Positions 25,978 to 35,044 of a stretch of DNA of 64,000 nucleotides are shown in pieces. The position numbers and the translations under genes are program-made. The stretch's first letter is position 1; each line of letters begins with the position of its first letter. This DNA is from a virus. The notes below the pieces were generated by a model. The model ran no database searches and had not been told where the DNA came from. It saw only the letters and a program-made list of their open reading frames with translations. The stretch is from the IMG/VR virus record IMGVR_UViG_3300031933_000215, positions 62,001 through 126,000 of that record; one strand, 5' to 3'.

Positions 25978-27291
25978 ATGCGGCATTTGAAACATATTTT
26001 GGGAATGGAAGGGATTGACACGGTGTCCGACGAGCCGGTGAGTCCCGAACAGGAAGCCGAAGCGGAAGCGGTGCTGGAGGAAGAGCACCTGCAAGATGAC
26101 GCGGACTACCAGAAACAGCAGGCCGAGTTTGACGACAGTCAGGCCGCTCGGGAAGAAGCGGAAGCGCTGGAAGATTTCTGTGGCATTCTGGGTCACGGTT
26201 TGGAAACACAAGACTATCAGCCACAGCTGGCCGCTGCGGTCAACGCCTACGCCCGCCGGTATGGGAACCTAGGATTGGAAGGCAGTGACCAACTGTCTCT
26301 GGAACATTACGATCCGGCCGATCTGGAGCAGTTCTACACGGTGTCCCAGGAGTTCTTTGGGAAGGTGTGGCAGAAGATGAAGAAAGGGTTCAAAGACCGT
26401 TTCGAGCTGTCGGTGTCGAATTACCGGGAAGCCGATCGGGACGACCGTCGTCAAGCACGTGCCCGTGCGATGAAAACCAAAGCCACGGCGTTGCAGCAGC
26501 GCCTGAACGAATTGCCGAACGGTAAGGTCACCATCGAACTGGGCGATGCTTTCCGGGTGTTTACGTCTCAAGGTTCCTTGGTCAAGAACATGGACAAGGC
26601 CCTGGAACGCGACGCCAAATCTGTGGAGTTCATTCTTCGCAATTACGTGCCGTCCACTTTGAAGTGGTTGGAAGGCATGCGGGCAGTGTCGGTTCAGGCG
26701 CTGGGCGCAGCATCGATCTCCAGTGACGGCAGCATTGGTCAGGCCAAAGAAGAAGTGGAGAAGTTCTTCAAGAACCGTCCGTACCCAGGCACGTTACTCA
26801 CCCGCGAACTCCTCGACGGTAGCGGCTTTGTCAACAACGAGCGTATGCGTTACGATCCGGAGCCTCGCCGTGGGTCGGATACCGCTGACATCATCAACAG
26901 TCAGGTTAACACTATCCCGCCGTACATGGGCGACTGCGCAGTCAAGGCGCCGAAGAAAGGAACCGTCACGGTCACTAAGGCGGAACTGTCGGGCATGTTG
27001 AAAGTGATCCACCAGTACGCCAAGCTGTTGTCCCTGTCCAGCTCCGAGACCCGGGGTGTGATGAAGAACCTGCAGGCGGATGTCAAGCTCCATTACCCGG
27101 AAGGTCAGAACGCACCTTGGATGGGTGCCGATCAGTACGTGGTTGAACGTCTGTTGAGTCTGCTCATGTTTGCGCCAGAGTTCATCGATTACGCCATGAC
27201 AGGCACCTATCGCCACATCGGTAAAGTCACCGATGGGGTCTTCTGTGCGGTCGAATGTGCGTTGGCGCAAGTCAACTCCGACGAAGAGTAA
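25978..27291 (+). CDS. Putative internal head protein, 437 aa
   Basis: ATG 25978 chosen because GAGGAG lies 10 nt before it; ATG 25960 overlaps the previous stop and lacks a ribosome site. The acidic N-terminus (about 1-120) contains DFCGILGHGLETQDYQPQLAA and LEQFYTVSQEFFGKVW, which align with LENFHDILSHGLENNQYSP and LEEFYTVALEATTEAA in the next gene. The likely cut is at VSQE. A helical basic domain follows. Clear tandem paralog of 27385-28746. Confidence 0.6.
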   Translation: MRHLKHILGMEGIDTVSDEPVSPEQEAEAEAVLEEEHLQDDADYQKQQAEFDDSQAAREEAEALEDFCGILGHGLETQDYQPQLAAAVNAYARRYGNLGLEGSDQLSLEHYDPADLEQFYTVSQEFFGKVWQKMKKGFKDRFELSVSNYREADRDDRRQARARAMKTKATALQQRLNELPNGKVTIELGDAFRVFTSQGSLVKNMDKALERDAKSVEFILRNYVPSTLKWLEGMRAVSVQALGAASISSDGSIGQAKEEVEKFFKNRPYPGTLLTRELLDGSGFVNNERMRYDPEPRRGSDTADIINSQVNTIPPYMGDCAVKAPKKGTVTVTKAELSGMLKVIHQYAKLLSLSSSETRGVMKNLQADVKLHYPEGQNAPWMGADQYVVERLLSLLMFAPEFIDYAMTGTYRHIGKVTDGVFCAVECALAQVNSDEE

Positions 27292-27298
27292 TCCCAAC

Positions 27299-27345
27299 AA
27301 CCCGGAAACAGTGCTTTACACTATGAGCAGAAATTCCGGGTTTTT
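27299..27345 (+). terminator. Long-loop hairpin terminator
   Basis: AACCCGGAA (27299-27307) pairs TTCCGGGTT (27334-27342), followed by a T run (27341-27345). The loop contains a small AGTG/CACT hairpin and the string CTATGAG (TATG at 27322-27325). Confidence 0.6.
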
Positions 27346-27384
27346 GCTGCCCTTTAACAATCACGTGATTTTGGAGTAACACTC

Positions 27385-28746
27385 ATGAGTCTACTGAAAC
27401 AATACCTGTCCATGGAACAGCACAGCGAAGCGCCGGCGGACAGCGAAGACCAGCCCATCGAAGTTCCTGAAGTGGAGCCGGTGACTGAAGAAGAAGAGTA
27501 CGAGGCGGAAGAAGTGCTCGAAGAAGTCGAACATGATCAGCGTACTGAAGATCATGAAAGCAGTCGTCGTGAAGCGTTCATTGAGGAAGCCGAAGAGGCA
27601 ATGGAATCTCTGGAAAACTTCCACGACATTCTGAGTCATGGTCTGGAGAACAACCAGTATTCCCCGCAATTTGCGGCCGTGGTCAGTTCTTCTTTGGAAA
27701 GCTACAAGGATGTTCTGGGCCTTGAACATTTTGAACTCGGTCTGGAAAACTACAACAGTGGTAACTTGGAAGAGTTTTACACCGTGGCGCTGGAAGCAAC
27801 CACCGAAGCGGCGTACCGCATCGGCCATGCCCCCGAGCAGATTATCAGTGCGCTGGTCGACAAGTTCATGGGCGACAAGGCCATCAACAAACGCCGGAAC
27901 GCTGCCAAAGCGATCAACAAGAAAGCTGACGCGGTCTTGGAGAAACTGTCCGGCGCCGGTTCTTCTGAGACAGTAACTATCTCAATCAAAGGGGTTAATA
28001 AGAAATTGTCTCAAGGCGGTTCCTTCCCCGGGAACCTGGTCAACGCAGTTAAGCAAGACCAGAAGTCCGTTGAATTCCTCCTGGGTAAGTATGCACCCGC
28101 CTCCATTACTCGCCAGCAGGAAATCGTCAAAGCGATGATGGAAGGGGTTAAAGACATCCGTTCCAAGAAGGGCGAAGAAGCATCCAAGCGCGCGTCGAAA
28201 TTTGCAACCGAACCAACTCCTGAGTCGAAGATCCCGGCTGGTATTAAGGACGGTTCCACATTGTTGGGTGGCGTCAAGCTTGCAGTTCCGTCGGTCGAGA
28301 AAGGCGAAGATACCGCTGCGACACTTCTTGCCGAAGCCAAAGCAGGCAAGATCAAGTTTGAAAGCATCGGTAAGGTCGGCGATCTCCCTACGGAAGTTGA
28401 GCTGAAGGTGAGTGAAGTCCGGACCCTCCTCACTACCGCCAAGGCGTACGCGGTTATTATTGAGAAATCCGGAGATGATCTCGGTGCGAAACTGAAATCT
28501 GGTGTTAAAGCCAGCTCCATGCAAAAGCGCTACACCAAGCATGAGGGTGACTGGTTCGTCAAGGTGTTCCGTAAGAACAAGGACATCCAGGCACTCCGTA
28601 AACTATCGATCAGCTACGGCAAGGTCGGCATCGGTGTGGCTAACGAGACGTTCGGTCACGCACATGACGTGGCCAAGTCACTCATCAAAATTGGTGAACG
28701 GGCTGCCAAGAAAGCGGGTAAGAAAGAAGAGAAGTCTGAAGATTAA
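27385..28746 (+). CDS. Putative internal head protein, 453 aa, paralog of 25978-27291
   Basis: TTGGAG ribosome site. Very acidic N-terminus (E-rich, about 1-75), then the paired motifs described for the upstream paralog, with YTVALEA at about 130 as candidate processing site. The C-terminal half is Lys/Ala-rich, basic and helical, ending in a Lys/Glu tail. A high net positive charge after removal of the acidic propeptide would suit packing with DNA in the head; this is inference. Confidence 0.6.
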   Translation: MSLLKQYLSMEQHSEAPADSEDQPIEVPEVEPVTEEEEYEAEEVLEEVEHDQRTEDHESSRREAFIEEAEEAMESLENFHDILSHGLENNQYSPQFAAVVSSSLESYKDVLGLEHFELGLENYNSGNLEEFYTVALEATTEAAYRIGHAPEQIISALVDKFMGDKAINKRRNAAKAINKKADAVLEKLSGAGSSETVTISIKGVNKKLSQGGSFPGNLVNAVKQDQKSVEFLLGKYAPASITRQQEIVKAMMEGVKDIRSKKGEEASKRASKFATEPTPESKIPAGIKDGSTLLGGVKLAVPSVEKGEDTAATLLAEAKAGKIKFESIGKVGDLPTEVELKVSEVRTLLTTAKAYAVIIEKSGDDLGAKLKSGVKASSMQKRYTKHEGDWFVKVFRKNKDIQALRKLSISYGKVGIGVANETFGHAHDVAKSLIKIGERAAKKAGKKEEKSED

Positions 28747-28770
28747 TCGACTTTCTTGAACGCTGATTAG

Positions 28771-28798
28771 AGGGCGCCTTCGGGCGCCCTTTATGACG
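28771..28798 (+). terminator. Hairpin terminator with TATGACG tag
   Basis: AGGGCGCC (28771-28778), TTCG loop, GGCGCCCT (28783-28790), then TTATGACG with TATG at 28792-28795. Confidence 0.8.
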
Positions 28799-28811
28799 CG
28801 TCTGGCCGATG

Positions 28812-28819
28812 GTATGATT
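28812..28819 (+). promoter_or_regulatory. Candidate RTATG promoter
   Basis: GATGGTATGATTAAA with TATG at 28813-28816, 33 nt before ATG 28846 and 14 nt after the tagged terminator. Shares GATGGTATG with 3028. Confidence 0.5.
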
Positions 28820-28845
28820 AAACTCACCAGCCAATGAGGTGGCCC

Positions 28846-30540
28846 ATGCCCCACGCATTGATCGCAATCCCAGACGTGTACGAATCGGTCACCCGGCGGG
28901 TGGCGGTCGCCGTCACCGAACAACTCGCACGCATTATGCGCCTTCCTGGGGAGACTCAGGTTTATTTACCCGGCAACACCGAATCGGTTCCGATGAACGG
29001 CGGTAGCTTTGGGAACTGCACCGACACGGGGGTTCGTTTCCCAGCCGAATCGCGACTGGTGGTTCGGTTTAATGAAGAGGTGGACGAAAACACCACGCTC
29101 TTGACGCAAGTGAACAAACCCGAGTACCCGCCCCTGTTTCACGACCAAGAACGAGACATTGTGTTCCGACCGGTGTATCGGTACGTGTCGCTGATCGTGT
29201 CATTGGAGTACAACGCCCCGAACGTGACGTTGGCTCAGCGGTGGGTGGATGAGATGCGTTCCCGGATCTCCATGGGACGCGCTGAGCTCTATCAGGACCT
29301 CGAATACCACTACGCCTTCCCAGTCCCCGTCTTGCACCTGTTATCCCACCTACACGAGACGAGAGAGACGTCTGAGGTACCCACCGGACAATCGTTCGAG
29401 GATTACCTTAAAGAACACCTGATGGTGCCCACGACCGTGGCGGACACACTGACCAATACCTCGCCGACTCGGGTGGTTCAGGAACACCAGCACGAAGTGT
29501 TGGGGTGGTTCGATTTCACCACCACTCCACCAACGCCTGAAGCGCAAGAACAGGGAAACTACCAAAGCACGATCACCTACACCTTACAGTACAACCGTCC
29601 CATGCAGGTGTACTGCCGATGGCCCATGCTGGTACACAACAAGGCCATCGGGAAAAAGTACCGCCCGGAAGTGCCGTACCAAACGTTCCGTCGGTTGGAT
29701 CGGAAAGTCAGTACCACCAAAGGCAGTTTCGATGGCCTGCTGGACTTGATTCGTCGAGACAACATTCCGTACATTCAGTATCCGGAAATCGATGACTGGG
29801 TGCCGGCAACCCAACCCAAGGGCCGACTGACGTTCTTTACCGGGCTGCTGCAATTGAAGAAGAAAGACCGGACGACGTTGTTGGATTTGTCCAACATGGG
29901 GAACATGGCGTTCACGCCGTACTTCCTGGAGTACTTCTACCACATGGGCGATCGCCTGTTCGAGCGGAATCAGGTGTTTGAGTTCCGACTGTACGAAAAC
30001 CACCGCTGGCGGACCGACGTTCAACTGAAGATGAAACCCGGCACGGTTACAATTGAAACCGACCGACCGCTGGACTTGGAAAAGTATTACCACATCCAGA
30101 TCTCCATTGTAAGAAATTGGCTGCTATTGCCGTACGAAAACATCGAACATCTGAGAAGATACCCTACTGTCCTGTACAATACGTTGAAGGCACTTGGGGT
30201 TCCATTGGCGAATCGGGAGTATGACAAACTCCCGGTGGTCGGCAGTGGGTCCAAGCGGTATGACAACCCCGACTACCCTGGCGAAGGCACCACCCTGAAA
30301 GACCCGTCCGAAGGGGGTGAATGGCCATGGCCGTGGCTGAACACTGAGTGGGGTGAGATTCCGTGGGAAGGTGGTGACTGGGAAAGCCCATACCACACCG
30401 GGGTCGTCAAGACCAACGACCTGCGTGATGCGGTTGAGTTGACCGATAACCGGGCGGGTGAACCGATCGACCGGGAGCGTATTGGCCCACTGACGGTTCT
30501 CTACGGTGAGATACTGGCATTAAAAGCGAACAAGAGGTAA
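28846..30540 (+). CDS. Putative tail/baseplate structural protein, 564 aa
   Basis: ATG 28846 preferred over 28834 because GAGGTG is correctly spaced before it. Beta-rich protein with many Tyr, Pro and Trp, a Pro/Gly/Trp-rich tract at about 490-530, and no membrane segment. It starts a tightly packed run of four genes (6 nt, 3 nt and an overlap between them) ending in a hub-like protein, so it is probably a tail or baseplate component. Family not recognised. Confidence 0.5.
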   Translation: MPHALIAIPDVYESVTRRVAVAVTEQLARIMRLPGETQVYLPGNTESVPMNGGSFGNCTDTGVRFPAESRLVVRFNEEVDENTTLLTQVNKPEYPPLFHDQERDIVFRPVYRYVSLIVSLEYNAPNVTLAQRWVDEMRSRISMGRAELYQDLEYHYAFPVPVLHLLSHLHETRETSEVPTGQSFEDYLKEHLMVPTTVADTLTNTSPTRVVQEHQHEVLGWFDFTTTPPTPEAQEQGNYQSTITYTLQYNRPMQVYCRWPMLVHNKAIGKKYRPEVPYQTFRRLDRKVSTTKGSFDGLLDLIRRDNIPYIQYPEIDDWVPATQPKGRLTFFTGLLQLKKKDRTTLLDLSNMGNMAFTPYFLEYFYHMGDRLFERNQVFEFRLYENHRWRTDVQLKMKPGTVTIETDRPLDLEKYYHIQISIVRNWLLLPYENIEHLRRYPTVLYNTLKALGVPLANREYDKLPVVGSGSKRYDNPDYPGEGTTLKDPSEGGEWPWPWLNTEWGEIPWEGGDWESPYHTGVVKTNDLRDAVELTDNRAGEPIDRERIGPLTVLYGEILALKANKR

Positions 30541-30546
30541 TGACCC

Positions 30547-31947
30547 ATGGCATTGTTTGATGACGAGCAGGAGCCATCGACTCCGGCTCCACCACCAACC
30601 GTGAAACCCAAGATCGAGCCCAAGACGTTCGATGGGATCACGGTGGATACCAAGTACACACCCAGCTCAGCCCTGTTGACGTGGGTGGAAGGGTCCAACT
30701 GGACCGTGGATTATTTCTCACAGGTACTGGGGGCGGACAACGAACCGACCGCTCAGGACCTGCATCGTGAACCGATCTACCAACAGTACCGTCGCCTCAA
30801 AGCGATGGACCTGAAGGTCACCACCCCCTTGAGTTTCAGTCAAGACCCCAGCCTGAAAACTATGGACGTGCGGGGCAGTGGTATCACCTACCCGTTCTTG
30901 GTTCCGAACAAAGGGGACATGTTCGTTGCGGACATTGGTGATGGACGCATTGGTGCGTTCACGGTCACCGAAGCGACCCGCGCCACCATCTTGAAAGACT
31001 CGGTGTACAACATCGAGTACGCCTTGGTGGCTGAACTGGACAACCAGCGACTGGCGGATCTGGAACGCAAAACCATTGAGACGTACCACTACTCACAGGC
31101 GTCGTTGATCAGTGGGTGCGGACCGTTCGTTACGGGGGAAGAGAAAGCCCGGTCAGAACGGTACCATGAAATTTACCGGGAGTTGATCAAGCGGTATTTG
31201 ACGGATTTCTTCAGCACTGAACACAGTACTTTGTTGGTTCCTGACCAGTTGCGTAAGACGTACGACCACTTTGTCACCCGGGCGGTGTTGCAGTCCGTGG
31301 ACACGTCACTGGATTCTCGCCTGCGTCGAGTACGGGAGATGAACGTCTCAGCTGAGCCGGTGATGAAACAACCCACGGTGTGGGATGCGATCCTGCGCAT
31401 GGACGACACCCGTTTGTACGGCGCTACCCAGAAGGCCGACCTGGTCACCACCACGTACTTTAAAGGCCGTCCGACGCTACAGGCGTTGGGGTACACGGGC
31501 ATTGATCGACTGGTCTTCCCGATTGACGTGGCCACCGACGTGGACACGCAGTACGACACCCGATACGAAGACCGCGCGGGGTTGCCGTTCCGGGAAGGCC
31601 GTCCCCGTCGTCCGTTACCGGGTGAGCCCAAGACGCAAGCGGAACGCAAGCTACGGTACTTTGAACCCACCCCCATGATGGAAGGCGTGGACCCGTGGCG
31701 CTTACCGCCGGATATTCACCCGGTGGTGAAAGACGAGTACTACGTATTCAGTGAAGCCTTCTACGAGGACGATCGGGACCAACAATCCAAATTGGAACTG
31801 TTGGTTGGTCAGGCGATCCGACGCGAGGCCCTCAACCTCGAAGCCTTGGATGGTCTACTGACCCACATTTACGATTGGGACAACCTGGAACGGTTCTACT
31901 ACTACCCGGCGGTGTGGTGTCTACTGAAACGCGCGGGAGCGAGGTAA
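30547..31947 (+). CDS. Putative tail/baseplate structural protein, 466 aa
   Basis: Pro-rich first 30 residues, then a mixed domain with repeated aromatic and Asp residues. The segment at about 345-375 is Arg/Pro-rich (FREGRPRRPLPGEPK). No catalytic motif. Starts 6 nt after the previous stop and ends 3 nt before the next start, so it belongs to the same unit as the baseplate hub-like gene. Confidence 0.5.
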   Translation: MALFDDEQEPSTPAPPPTVKPKIEPKTFDGITVDTKYTPSSALLTWVEGSNWTVDYFSQVLGADNEPTAQDLHREPIYQQYRRLKAMDLKVTTPLSFSQDPSLKTMDVRGSGITYPFLVPNKGDMFVADIGDGRIGAFTVTEATRATILKDSVYNIEYALVAELDNQRLADLERKTIETYHYSQASLISGCGPFVTGEEKARSERYHEIYRELIKRYLTDFFSTEHSTLLVPDQLRKTYDHFVTRAVLQSVDTSLDSRLRRVREMNVSAEPVMKQPTVWDAILRMDDTRLYGATQKADLVTTTYFKGRPTLQALGYTGIDRLVFPIDVATDVDTQYDTRYEDRAGLPFREGRPRRPLPGEPKTQAERKLRYFEPTPMMEGVDPWRLPPDIHPVVKDEYYVFSEAFYEDDRDQQSKLELLVGQAIRREALNLEALDGLLTHIYDWDNLERFYYYPAVWCLLKRAGAR

Positions 31948-31950
31948 ACT

Positions 31951-32538
31951 ATGGCACGGGAAAAGAAACCCAAGACGGCCGCGTACCGGCTGTTCCATTT
32001 CAAATACGAAATGCGGATTCCGCAGATCTTCATGTACGGCATGGATTACCTGGAGAAGAACGGGTACCATGTCAGTGGGGACGTGGCGCTGGACCGACAA
32101 CGGTTGATGGAGCCGTCGGTGATGCGCCAAACCGCCGCTGGTTTGGCCATGTTGCACGACGAAGGGGCACCCATCGACTTTGTGAATGAGCGGGACGCAG
32201 TGGATGTGTACGAAGACATTCAGGAGCACCTACATGACTGGGAGCGGGTCGCGGTTCAGGGCATTCACCCGGACGACGCGCCATCCATTGAAGAATTCCG
32301 CCAGCTCGAAGCGGTGGCCTCGGCGTTGTACACCACGTCCAAGTTCTACGAGCCGGACGAGTCTTCCGGTGACCCGCTGCGCGATCGTTTGATGATGATG
32401 AACCGCCGACGCAACCCGGTCCGCACCGAGCGGTACCTTCGTGACAAGATCACCACGGAGAAAGGGGAATTGAAACCCTACGTCTCGATCGTGGATCGAA
32501 TTGAGCGGGCCTTGGTGGAGAATAACCCATGGGCGTAG
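31951..32538 (+). CDS. Hypothetical tail-module protein, 195 aa
   Basis: Basic start (MAREKKPKTAAYRLFHFKYEMRI), then a helical acidic middle. Its last 10 nt overlap the start of the next gene, so translation is coupled to the hub-like protein. Position suggests a baseplate chaperone or small structural part; not shown by sequence. Confidence 0.6.
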   Translation: MAREKKPKTAAYRLFHFKYEMRIPQIFMYGMDYLEKNGYHVSGDVALDRQRLMEPSVMRQTAAGLAMLHDEGAPIDFVNERDAVDVYEDIQEHLHDWERVAVQGIHPDDAPSIEEFRQLEAVASALYTTSKFYEPDESSGDPLRDRLMMMNRRRNPVRTERYLRDKITTEKGELKPYVSIVDRIERALVENNPWA

Positions 32539-33887
32539 ATGCAACCTTATTGATGCGGGAGGTTCAGGCCATTGCCGATAAGGGCGATGGCTTGCAACAC
32601 TACCGACTGACCTGTCGGATTCGGGCGGGGAACCATTGGATGTCCCCCATGCGACTGACACATTTCTCACTGGAACGGGACTACGAGTCCGCCAATGGCG
32701 ACGGTGTCAGTTTGGAACTCCAAATGGGTCGCGGGGAATACACGTACCGTATCGTGCCTAACCGGGACGAGCTGTGGGTGGATCTGACCGCCACACCCCT
32801 GTACGAGAACTCCGACATTCAGCGTGGTGATAAAGGCAGTAACACCCGCCGCTACCGAGCGATTCTCGTGGACCAAGAAGACGACGCCGTGACGGGTCGC
32901 TCGCCTCAAGCCGGCTCGGAGGAAGACCTCAATCGATCCAGCCCTAAGGTAGTCCACTTGCAGTTGATGGACGAAGGGTTCTACCAATCACGTATGGTGA
33001 GTGTGGGTCGGAACTACCGGAAGATTCCACCGGCACAGGCACTCCGTTCATTGTTGACCGAAACCCGGAGTCTGGTGACTGGGAAGGACCAGCAAAAGAT
33101 CCGAGGGGCGGATCTGGTGGAGGGGTTCAACACCAAACCCCGAGAACAGATCGTCATACCCCATGGGACGCCGCTGCTGAAGGTTCCCAAGTTACTGCAA
33201 GAAGAGGAAGGGGGTATCTACCCCACTGGGTTGGGGTGTTATCTACAGGACGGTCTGTGGTACATCTACCCGTTGTATAACCTGGAACGGCATAAGAAGG
33301 ACCCCCGGGTCCTGACGGTGTTGAATGTCCCTCCCAACCGGTACCACGGTGCCGAGCGAACCTTTCGGAAAACCAAGAACCAAGTGGTGGTGGTGGCTAC
33401 TGGGAACATGGCGGGCTACGACACAGGTCTGTACGGTCAGTTGAACGAAGGCAACGCCATGCGGTTCATGGACGCGGACCAGCTACTGAACCCGGTGGAG
33501 CATGGCGACAACAAAGCCATTGCTCGTCGTCAGGACAACATGTTCGAATTCGAAGGGGCAAAGCTGAAGTCCGGTTTCTCCAACGCGCGTTGGGCACCGG
33601 AGCGGGCGACCTCCAACCCGTTCAAGTACTACAGCAAACTGGCCCACCGGAAAGGTCGTTACGTGTTGGTTCAGTGGCAGCACGGGGATTCGTCGCTGTT
33701 GTACCCTGGAATGCCTGTGAAATTTTTAACTAACGCCAACAATGAGTTGAAGACACTCCACGGTGTGTTGGTTGGGGTCCATGAACAACGGATGGCCCAA
33801 GAGCCCGGTCCGGTCAACAGTCGGTACCCGGCGATCATCACGCTGAAACTCTTTTTGGAACGCGAGGAAACGCGACCACAACAGTAA
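32529..33887 (+). CDS. Putative baseplate hub protein, 452 aa
   Basis: The N-terminal half has the beta-strand pattern of tail hub proteins (a run from YRLTCRIRAGNHWMSPMRL to LELQMGRGEYTYRIV). It continues through an alpha segment (RSLLTETRSLVTG) and a second beta domain ending with the oligosaccharide-binding-like pattern VLVQWQHGDSSLLYPGMPV and GVLVGVHEQ. This is the layout of the T4 gp27/gpD hub fold, but no diagnostic catalytic residue exists for the family and the call is by pattern and position. Last gene of the four-gene module. Confidence 0.45.
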   Translation: MGVDATLLMREVQAIADKGDGLQHYRLTCRIRAGNHWMSPMRLTHFSLERDYESANGDGVSLELQMGRGEYTYRIVPNRDELWVDLTATPLYENSDIQRGDKGSNTRRYRAILVDQEDDAVTGRSPQAGSEEDLNRSSPKVVHLQLMDEGFYQSRMVSVGRNYRKIPPAQALRSLLTETRSLVTGKDQQKIRGADLVEGFNTKPREQIVIPHGTPLLKVPKLLQEEEGGIYPTGLGCYLQDGLWYIYPLYNLERHKKDPRVLTVLNVPPNRYHGAERTFRKTKNQVVVVATGNMAGYDTGLYGQLNEGNAMRFMDADQLLNPVEHGDNKAIARRQDNMFEFEGAKLKSGFSNARWAPERATSNPFKYYSKLAHRKGRYVLVQWQHGDSSLLYPGMPVKFLTNANNELKTLHGVLVGVHEQRMAQEPGPVNSRYPAIITLKLFLEREETRPQQ

Positions 33888-33897
33888 GGTGCGGTAG

Positions 33898-34170
33898 ATG
33901 TTCAATAAAAAACAACGAATCATTGACCAGCTTCGGATGGAGCTGTCCATGTCCGAACAGTCCTTGAGTGCCCTGCGGGAGCAACGGGACAAAATGGTAG
34001 CGGAGATGTTCCAGAAAGATAAGAAAGTGGAATACCTGCAAGGCGAGTTGGTCAGTGCTCGGCGTGACGTGGATTCCCTGCGTGGCCGCATTGGTCAACT
34101 GCAGGACCGTCGTTGGTTCAAGAAACCCCAGTTGTCCGGATTGAAACGGTTGATCGGTCGTCAACACTAA
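33898..34170 (+). CDS. Small coiled-coil protein, 90 aa
   Basis: Heptad-patterned helix over residues 5-70 (IIDQLRMEL, LSALREQRDKM, VEYLQGELVSARRD), then a basic tail. No membrane segment. Probably an oligomeric scaffold or adaptor; follows the hub-like gene by 10 nt. Confidence 0.7.
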   Translation: MFNKKQRIIDQLRMELSMSEQSLSALREQRDKMVAEMFQKDKKVEYLQGELVSARRDVDSLRGRIGQLQDRRWFKKPQLSGLKRLIGRQH

Positions 34171-34179
34171 GGAGGGTGC

Positions 34180-34545
34180 ATGCGTTGCTTCATTGCCAAC
34201 GAACGCACCGCCTTGGACGACATGTGGCAACGGCTTTCTAAGGACTACTACATCGACCCCGACTTGACCCTCATGCTGGTGGAGTCACTCGGGTCGTATT
34301 TGTACATCCGGTGGTATTTGGAACAACGCAACGAGGCGCACCACATCGACGTCTATCTGGACGACCTGATGGAAGCGGCGTTGTTGACTCATATTCCAAG
34401 GAATCAGATCCTGGCGTGTTGGGACCAAATCTACCGAGCGGTTCATTCGTCATTGTGGGAGTTCCACCAGAAAGCGGGAACGATACGTGGCGTGAACCCC
34501 CTCTTGGAAAACCACCACTTGTTGGGGTTAATGGTGTTCTCATAG
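34180..34545 (+). CDS. Hypothetical protein, 121 aa, possible relative of the next two genes
   Basis: AAGGAGG ribosome site. The protein resembles, distantly, the two that follow (34637, 35045): M-R-x-F-I start, W near residue 16, an aromatic YIRW motif in place of FR, and an L-x-x-L-x-x-x-I/LY-x-x-x-H-S/P segment toward the end. Acidic, helical, no known domain. Confidence 0.65.
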   Translation: MRCFIANERTALDDMWQRLSKDYYIDPDLTLMLVESLGSYLYIRWYLEQRNEAHHIDVYLDDLMEAALLTHIPRNQILACWDQIYRAVHSSLWEFHQKAGTIRGVNPLLENHHLLGLMVFS

Positions 34546-34547
34546 AT

Positions 34548-34576
34548 GGGGTCCCCAAGGGACCTCGTTTATGACG
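34548..34576 (+). terminator. Hairpin terminator with TATGACG tag
   Basis: GGGGTCCC (34548-34555) pairs GGGACCTC (34559-34566) with one G-T pair, then GTTTATGACG (TATG at 34570-34573). Confidence 0.65.
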
Positions 34577-34595
34577 AATCCAGTGTCCGTTACAT

Positions 34596-34614
34596 CTATA
34601 TCACCCTAATGAAT
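34596..34614 (+). promoter_or_regulatory. Candidate promoter CTATATCAC-N5-TGAAT
   Basis: CTATATCAC at 34596-34604, TGAAT at 34610-34614, 41 nt before ATG 34637 and 20 nt after the tagged terminator. Confidence 0.65.
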
Positions 34615-34636
34615 CGACCCACAGTAAGGCAGAGTC

Positions 34637-35035
34637 ATGCGCACGTTTTTCATTCATGTTGATCCAGTCATGTGGACCAACCACTTCCTTCCGGCGTTTT
34701 GTGAACAACTGGAGGATGCTCCGGATACCGTGGACTGTTTGATCGGGATCGTCCGGGAATACGTCTTGTTCCGTCACGAGACCACCAACAACATCTTAGA
34801 GGGCGTTGTCGATGGGGCTCAGGAAACGCCCGAGGAAATCACAACGTTGGTCTTGGACAACGAGAACATCACGTACGTGGACATCCCACATTTCGCCACA
34901 CTGTTGGAAGATCTGTATCGATCCATTTACACATCCCTGGCACAGGCTGGCCCTGCGGAAGGTTTCCGGAACTTCCAGACCCATCAAAGCGACACGGTCT
35001 TGACGGGGTTCAGCGGGTGTCAGGTATTACAGTGA
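34637..35035 (+). CDS. Hypothetical protein, 132 aa, paralog of 35045-35458
   Basis: Shares with the next gene FFIH-x-D, W-x-x-H-x-LP-x-F, L-x-x-x-PD-x-x-DC, a Y-x-x-FR element, I-x-YVD or L-I-DVD-x-x-x-F, and a C-terminal TGF/IGF-x-G. Small, acidic, soluble. Driven by its own CTATATCAC-type promoter. The family appears as two clear tandem copies plus a weaker one upstream; function unknown. Confidence 0.8.
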   Translation: MRTFFIHVDPVMWTNHFLPAFCEQLEDAPDTVDCLIGIVREYVLFRHETTNNILEGVVDGAQETPEEITTLVLDNENITYVDIPHFATLLEDLYRSIYTSLAQAGPAEGFRNFQTHQSDTVLTGFSGCQVLQ

Positions 35036-35044
35036 GGTAACCCC

